DNA of 35,174 nucleotides. It comes from Candidatus Cryosericum hinesii. GTDB lineage: Bacteria > Caldisericota > Caldisericia > Cryosericales > Cryosericaceae. Made by a program: the position numbers and the translations under genes. The stretch is from NCBI RefSeq assembly GCF_003570985.1, contig NZ_QXIW01000029.1:47816-82989 (forward strand), read 5' to 3'. Under the pieces are notes generated by a model, which saw only the letters and a list, made by a program, of their open reading frames with translations, searched no databases and was not told where the DNA came from. Positions 31,238-35,174 of this stretch are shown here, piece by piece (within the stretch, counting starts at the first letter, position 1; each line of letters starts with the position of its first letter).

Positions 31238-32725
31238 TCAGACCGCATTGCTGCGAATCAGATTTCGTACTGCGTTGATGTCTTCGATGAACATGCGGTC
31301 GCCGTTTATGGGTGGAACGCACGTTCTGAGCTGTGCGAAGAGCTTGCTGGTCGCGAGACCGAGCTTGTCCTCGCCACCAAGGATGTCGACAGCCTGATAG
31401 GCGGCCAGCAGTTCGATGGCGACCACGGTGGCCACGTTGTCCGCAATCGAACGGGCTTTGCGCGCAGCGATGGTGCCCATGCTCACGTGATCCTCCTGGT
31501 CGGCGGATACCGGTATGCTGTCCACGGAAGCTGGATGTGCCAGTATCTTGTTCTCAGAAACCAGAGCGGCCTGCGTGTACTGGGCGATCATGAGGCCGGA
31601 GTTGAGGCCTGCATCGCGCGTCAGGAACGCCGGCAATCCCCGGTTGAGGGCGGGGTTCAGCAACCGGTTGGTGCGCCGTTCGCTGATGCTGGCCAGCTCT
31701 GCCAGCGCAATGGCGAGGTAGTCCATGGCCAACGCCACGGGTTCGCCGTGGAAGTTTCCGCCCGACAGGACGTCTCCGTCGGCAGGGAACAGGAGGGGAT
31801 TGTCTGTGACTGCATTGAGTTCATTGAGCAACACGTTTTCCACGAAGTCGATCGTATCGGAGATGGCGCCATGGACCTGTGGCATGCAGCGGATGCTGTA
31901 CGCGTCCTGGACGTCGTCGCATGTGCCGATGAGTTTGCTGCCTGCAACGTAGCTTAGAATGTCCCTGGCAACAGCGCCCTGTCCGGCGTGCCGGCGCAGA
32001 TCGTGGATGCGTTCGTCGAAGGGTTCGAGACGGGCGCGGAGTGCTTCCATGGTCATGGCGGCTGCCAGGTTGGCGGTACGAAGGAGTGTGCGTGCGTCCG
32101 CAAAGACGAGAGCGGCTACACCGGTCATGACGGCGGTGCCGTTGATGAGGGCCAGACCTTCCTTGGCTTCCAGGACGACTGGCTTGGCTCCGATGGCGTC
32201 GAGGATTGCCTGACCCTGGAGGATTTCGCCGTGTACGGTCGCCGTTCCCTTGCCGATCAGCACGAGCGCCAGCGAGGCAAGAGGGGCCAGGTCACCAGAT
32301 GCGCCGAGAGACCCTTGTGATGGGATCATGGGGTATACATGCTTATTGAGCAGTTCAAGCAGGAGTTGCTCTACCTCGAGACGAACACCCGAATGTCCGC
32401 TGGCCAGCGTATTGGCACGTACGAGTATTGTTGCTCGCGCCTCGTCCTCGGTGAAACAGCGGCCGACACCGACAGCGTGTGACAGGATGAGATTCTCCTG
32501 AAGCTTGCCCAAATCCTGGGGACCGATACGTGCGTTGCACAGAGAGCCAAATCCCGTATTGATGCCATAGACAGGGGCTTCATCCTGAACGATCTTCCGG
32601 ACAAATGAAGAGGCAATATTGATCTGTTCCACAGCTTCCTTGCCGAGTTCGACGACGGCACCCTGGCGGGCGACACGGACGACTTCGCTGGAGGTCAGGC
32701 TGGAACCGGTAAGACATATGTTCAT
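31238..32725 (-). CDS. hutH: Histidine ammonia-lyase
   Basis: A 495-residue lyase that removes ammonia from histidine to give trans-urocanate. The Ala-Ser-Gly triplet that cyclises to the MIO electrophile is present in [13 protein letters not shown] with Ser143, the same number as in Pseudomonas HAL. The N-terminal [12 protein letters not shown] carries the catalytic tyrosine, and the central segment [20 protein letters not shown] with NPLLFP is typical. Its start codon overlaps the stop of the preceding HAD gene (ATGA), so translation is coupled. Together with hutU it makes imidazolone propionate; hutI and later steps are not in this window. Aromatic ammonia-lyases are the only alternative, made unlikely by the hutU neighbour. 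Confidence 0.96.
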   Translation of the reverse strand: MNICLTGSSLTSSEVVRVARQGAVVELGKEAVEQINIASSFVRKIVQDEAPVYGINTGFGSLCNARIGPQDLGKLQENLILSHAVGVGRCFTEDEARATILVRANTLASGHSGVRLEVEQLLLELLNKHVYPMIPSQGSLGASGDLAPLASLALVLIGKGTATVHGEILQGQAILDAIGAKPVVLEAKEGLALINGTAVMTGVAALVFADARTLLRTANLAAAMTMEALRARLEPFDERIHDLRRHAGQGAVARDILSYVAGSKLIGTCDDVQDAYSIRCMPQVHGAISDTIDFVENVLLNELNAVTDNPLLFPADGDVLSGGNFHGEPVALAMDYLAIALAELASISERRTNRLLNPALNRGLPAFLTRDAGLNSGLMIAQYTQAALVSENKILAHPASVDSIPVSADQEDHVSMGTIAARKARSIADNVATVVAIELLAAYQAVDILGGEDKLGLATSKLFAQLRTCVPPINGDRMFIEDINAVRNLIRSNAV

Positions 32726-33444
32726 CTGTTCATCTCCTCGATGGTTGTTGTTAGTTCACTGAGTGAGGCGATCGCGAGGGTCTCTGTGGGCAACGACTCC
32801 TGGCGTCCAAAGAGAATGGCCTGGAGGCCGGCCGCGCGGGCTCCCTTGTAGTCCATGCGGTATGAGTCCCCCACATGGACGATCTCCTCCGGCTTCAGTT
32901 CGTTGGTGTCGACCAGTAGTTCCCAGATACCCTTGTCGGGTTTCAGAAACAGGGCTTCGTCCGAGAAGATGAAATGCGTGAATGGCTTGCGGATGTTCAG
33001 CATGTCGAATACTTTCAGCAGAACCTGCCCAGGCGTTTTGCCCGTGTTGGACGTCAAGGAGAGAGGGTAGTGCTGGGCCAGATCTGCAAGCAACTGTGGG
33101 GTGTCTGGCTCGACGAGGGCAGGCATCAGCTGGAAGATCGCCGCTTCATATCGGGGCAGGACAGCAGCGACCAGATCCCTGGAAGGGTACACGCTGGCCT
33201 GCGTCAGAACAAAACCGACCTGGCTGGAGGTTGTCAGAGTCCAGTCGCGCATCTCACGGACGTCTCTGCGCAAGACGTCGATGCGACGAAGACTCTCGTA
33301 GAGCCCATCCTCGGAAACGACAACATTGTGTTCGCCAAGGACTTCACGAATGGCTTGAGCCCGGATGCGGTCACGTAGAGCCTCATCCTGATCATGGTCT
33401 AGAATAAGCGTTTTCCACAAGTCCAGGCTTATCGCACGTATCAT
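32722..33444 (-). CDS. HAD-superfamily hydrolase with a DLWKT motif, first gene of the hut transcript
   Basis: A 240-residue haloacid dehalogenase-superfamily protein with an alpha-helical (C1) cap. Motif I is ISLDLWKTLIL with nucleophile Asp8; position 10, normally the acid/base Asp of phosphatases, is Trp. Motif II is SLTSNTGKT, motif III has the lysine in LFLKPDKGIW and motif IV is VHVGDSYRMDYKGARAAG. A DxW version of motif I is seen in other HAD proteins and may mean non-phosphatase chemistry or a different proton donor. ATG 33444 has GGAGGAG 5-6 nt upstream; a longer frame to 33516 crosses the promoter. It overlaps hutH by 4 bases, so it is probably made in step with the histidine enzymes, a pairing I do not recognise from known hut operons. 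Confidence 0.82.
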   Translation of the reverse strand: MIRAISLDLWKTLILDHDQDEALRDRIRAQAIREVLGEHNVVVSEDGLYESLRRIDVLRRDVREMRDWTLTTSSQVGFVLTQASVYPSRDLVAAVLPRYEAAIFQLMPALVEPDTPQLLADLAQHYPLSLTSNTGKTPGQVLLKVFDMLNIRKPFTHFIFSDEALFLKPDKGIWELLVDTNELKPEEIVHVGDSYRMDYKGARAAGLQAILFGRQESLPTETLAIASLSELTTTIEEMNR

Positions 33445-33471
33445 GTCTTCTCCTCCATCTCTTGCATATTT

Positions 33472-33500
33472 AGTATATGGCAAAGAGAGCGGGTTGTCAC
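33472..33500 (-). promoter_or_regulatory. Promoter of the HAD-hutH-hutU-nitroreductase operon
   Basis: On the minus strand GTGACA (33500-33495) is followed after 17 nt by a good -10 TATACT (33477-33472), about 28 bases before the start codon at 33444. No clear operator palindrome is visible around it. Confidence 0.65.
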
Positions 33501-33619
33501 CCGTCGCATTGCACATCCTGAATCATCGTGAATGGAGGAGGTAGCTGTGTTGCCTGATGATTGAGTACAAGCGAGATGCCGCTGCCAACCTGATATGGAG
33601 AACTGTTCTTGTCTAGTCC

Positions 33620-34372
33620 CTACAGATTTCTAATTCTTGAGAAATATTTGTCAGTAATTTTCTGGTTATACTCTTCGACTTCTTTGGAATTTGCCATAAA
33701 GGAGCCATTAAAATATACATCTGGTTTTATGCCTTGCTTCAGCAAGTTTTCGACTGTCTGTACAATAAGTGAATGAGCTATGAATGATCCAGCAACTGTT
33801 GAAACGGCGCCAACCTTCATTGGCAAATCTTCAAAAGATACGGCAGCGTCCCCAATGGGGCAGCAATTATCAATCGCTACATCTGCAACATCTTTTAGTT
33901 TCTTGCCTGAAGTATGTAGTGTTTTAAGATGAGCTGCATAATCGAAAGAAGTAATAGAAATGACTTTAACTCCTCTTTTCGAAGCTTCGATCGCAACGTC
34001 TATTGGAACGATATTATTGCCAGAATTGGAAATCACGATCAAAATATCCGGCGGAGCAAGTCGGTGATACTCAACAATTAGTTTGCCCGCCCCTTCCAGC
34101 TTCTCCATGTATTCGGCCTTTGTTATTTCGGCGTGTCCTGTCATGCTGGGTTCCAATATTGCATGTATGTTGGATAACGTGGATCCCCGCCAGAAGATAT
34201 CTTCAGCAACAAGATGCGAATGGCCTGTACCGAATGCATGAATTATTCCACCATTCTTTGTACAATCCGCCATAAGATCAGCAGCCTTTTGGATGTTTTC
34301 ACTCTGCGTACTTTCAATTCGGTTAAGAATCTCAATTATTGACGAGAAGTATTTTTGCATAGCCAATTCCAT
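33620..34372 (-). CDS. SIS-domain sugar-phosphate protein, UPF0309-like (third, AT-rich)
   Basis: A 250-residue single-SIS protein, similar to the protein at 24033: HAFGTGHSHLVAEDIFWRG and LIVISNSGNNIVPIDVA, where Asn replaces the Arg of SNSGRN found in both other copies. ATG 34372 has GGGAGGT 6 nt upstream. Base composition is strikingly AT-rich, with A/T-ending codons, while all neighbours are G+C-rich; the AT-rich zone runs from about 33,600 to 34,485. This indicates recent acquisition from a low-G+C donor rather than duplication of the local copies. It stands alone, transcribed away from the stalk-domain gene. Its role may be amino-sugar phosphate metabolism, as for its relatives; the Asn substitution could alter substrate binding. 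Confidence 0.88.
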   Translation of the reverse strand: MELAMQKYFSSIIEILNRIESTQSENIQKAADLMADCTKNGGIIHAFGTGHSHLVAEDIFWRGSTLSNIHAILEPSMTGHAEITKAEYMEKLEGAGKLIVEYHRLAPPDILIVISNSGNNIVPIDVAIEASKRGVKVISITSFDYAAHLKTLHTSGKKLKDVADVAIDNCCPIGDAAVSFEDLPMKVGAVSTVAGSFIAHSLIVQTVENLLKQGIKPDVYFNGSFMANSKEVEEYNQKITDKYFSRIRNL

Positions 34373-34515
34373 GTACGTACCTCCCTGTAGTTTTTGTATT
34401 TCCTTTTTCGAAATCCATCGCCTCTTTCCAAAGGGATAATTTGCTCCTCTTAAATTTATATTTTAATCCCTTTTTGCAATACCTTGCGTGACGAGGACCC
34501 GGAGGAATGGCAACG
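34373..34515. other. AT-rich upstream region of the third SIS gene
   Basis: These bases continue the AT-rich zone up to about 34,485 and then return to the G+C-rich background. Minus-strand TATAAA-type sequence near 34,455 could be the -10 of the SIS gene, but no good -35 is spaced correctly. No gene is supported here. Confidence 0.35.
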
Positions 34516-34542
34516 TTGACAGAGGACAGGAACTGATATACT
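34516..34542 (+). promoter_or_regulatory. Promoter of the terminal stalk-domain gene
   Basis: A consensus TTGACA (34516-34521) and a good TATACT (34537-34542) are separated by 15 nt, somewhat short. Transcription would start near 34,550, leaving a leader of about 160 bases before ATG 34711. Confidence 0.5.
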
Positions 34543-34549
34543 GGAGCAT

Positions 34550-34698
34550 GCCAAGGCACGAGACGACCGGTCTGCATCGCTGGGCCGCTTGTCTGGCACT
34601 AGAAGTGCGGTCCGCCCTCAGAAGCGGATGCAACCGGTGGCCGAGTGGGAGTCCCCTGTGATTCACCGCAGGCGGCCGGACCAAAAACTCAATGAGAT
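34550..34698 (+). ncRNA. Strongly folded mRNA leader (possible regulatory RNA)
   Basis: TGCATC-GCT and ACCGGT (34566-34581) pair with AGC, GATGCA and ACCGGT (34623-34638), giving about 15 base pairs with two single-base bulges. Inside this, GGGCCGC (34582-34588) pairs with GCGGTCC (34607-34613). A further GGCCG/CGGCC helix (34639-34643 with 34673-34677) can form before the ribosome site at 34699. I compared it by memory with cobalamin, c-di-GMP, c-di-AMP, glycine and M-box riboswitches and found no match, so any ligand is unknown. Confidence 0.35.
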
Positions 34699-34710
34699 GG
34701 AGGAACCAGA

Positions 34711-35174
34711 ATGTTGAGGAGAGGATATTGGAACCGGACCGAAAGGCATGTTGATCCGACGGCAGGTTGCAGACTGGCAGGTAGAAGATGGATCATATCG
34801 CTTGTGCTTGCTGTCATCATGGTATCGATGCTGGTTACCGTCCCCGCCACACAGGCCGGCAGTGTCGCCTCGGCTGCCTCGATGCGTCGTGTTTCCCTGA
34901 ATATCCGTGCTGGTCAATCCACGTTCGTTGTCACTATAGGCTCAAAGCGTGTTGCAGGCAGCTTCCCCAAGGAGTCTGTTCCGGTCGAGCTCGGTACCAA
35001 CCTTGCCTTCCCCATGCGCGCTCTCATCGAGGCGGCAGGCGGCGTGGTGCGGTTCGAGCGGTCGCAGAACACTGCTTACTTCGCGCTGGGACCAGTTGCG
35101 GGCGCCTATGAGTTTGGCAGCAGGACGCTCGTCGACAGCTCCTATAACACGTCGGTCAGGAAGGACCTGGTTCG
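34711..35174 (+). CDS. Secreted stalk-domain (copper amine oxidase N-terminal-like) protein, 3' truncated by the window edge
   Basis: The frame is open from ATG 34711, preceded by GGAGG (34699-34703) 7 nt upstream, to the end of the window, giving 154 residues of a longer protein. A basic 27-residue start is followed by a hydrophobic segment (IISLVLAVIMVSMLVTVPATQA, about 29-50), a signal peptide with probable cleavage near AQA/ASA. The mature part begins a copper-amine-oxidase N-terminal stalk domain: TFVVTIGSKRV, VPVELGTNLAFPMRALIEAAGG and VRFERSQNTAYFALG. These domains are repeated wall- or surface-attached modules, usually joined to an enzyme domain that here lies beyond the edge. It shares this architecture with the protein at 10752. 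A folded leader precedes it. Confidence 0.8.
   Translation, partial: MLRRGYWNRTERHVDPTAGCRLAGRRWIISLVLAVIMVSMLVTVPATQAGSVASAASMRRVSLNIRAGQSTFVVTIGSKRVAGSFPKESVPVELGTNLAFPMRALIEAAGGVVRFERSQNTAYFALGPVAGAYEFGSRTLVDSSYNTSVRKDLV

Noticed and set aside
30331-31278. 315-codon plus-strand frame opposite hutU
   Set aside because: hutU on the other strand is unmistakable; the antisense product has no family features.
34636-34648. GGTGGCCGAGTGG, identical to the D-arm start of serine/leucine tRNAs
   Set aside because: No anticodon stem, T-arm (GGTTCGAATCC-type) or acceptor partner follows at tRNA spacing; it is part of the folded leader.
34550-34698. Cobalamin or cyclic-dinucleotide riboswitch in the leader of the terminal gene
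   Set aside because: I looked for the conserved cores (B12-box-like terminal sequence, GCAAACC/GACGCAAAGC of GEMM, ydaO core) and did not find them.

Overview
The window is 35.2 kb of bacterial DNA of moderately high G+C. It carries about 27 protein genes and shows no rRNA, tRNA, CRISPR array or insertion sequence. Gene content (mannose-family PTS, SIS-domain sugar isomerases, stalk-domain secreted proteins, hut genes, heterodimeric ABC exporter, no respiratory genes) suggests a heterotrophic, probably fermentative anaerobe. A lineage such as Cryosericota/Caldisericota, or a Firmicutes-like group, is a guess from style only; no marker gene fixes the taxonomy.

Layout. 1-555: 3' end of an Arg/Gly-rich protein, followed by a hairpin terminator. 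632-3655: two tandem MATE exporters behind a promoter with an internal palindrome. 3708-6285: a two-gene metal module, a PRC-barrel/MgtE_N/CBS protein plus an NRAMP-like transporter whose metal-site residues differ from the classical Mn/Fe pattern and resemble magnesium-type NRAMPs. 6358-7680: an MFS exporter, convergent with and overlapping a large hybrid sensor kinase (7620-10478, minus strand). Divergent from the kinase is a secreted stalk plus phosphodiester glycosidase (NAGPA-like) protein (10752-12239).

12261-24815 is the main block, a plus-strand amino-sugar cluster. It begins with a Gfo/Idh/MocA oxidoreductase gene lying between two copies of an 89-bp promoter/leader repeat. Next come a small membrane protein, a cytosolic ceramidase-type amidase, a GlmS/NagB-II-like SIS protein, a mannose-family PTS (fused EIIC-EIID, then EIIA and EIIB), an SIS (UPF0309-like) protein, a second oxidoreductase, NagA, two tandem Cof-type HAD phosphatases and another UPF0309-like SIS protein. 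The inferred flow is: secreted glycosidase releases GlcNAc-like sugar, PTS import gives the 6-phosphate, NagA or the ceramidase-like amidase removes the acyl group, NagB-II deaminates to fructose-6-phosphate. The extra SIS proteins, oxidoreductases and HADs imply additional or modified amino-sugar substrates.

24849-25253 holds a terminator, a good promoter and a doubtful short gene that may be the broken start of grpE. 25253-33444 (minus strand) runs HAD hydrolase, hutH, hutU, nitroreductase and a heterodimeric ABC exporter, from a promoter at 33472-33500. Histidine degradation is only partial here, because no hutI or later gene is present. 33620-34372 is a distinctly AT-rich third UPF0309-like gene, probably acquired. 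The window ends in a promoter, a strongly folded leader and the 5' part of another secreted stalk-domain protein (34711 to the edge).
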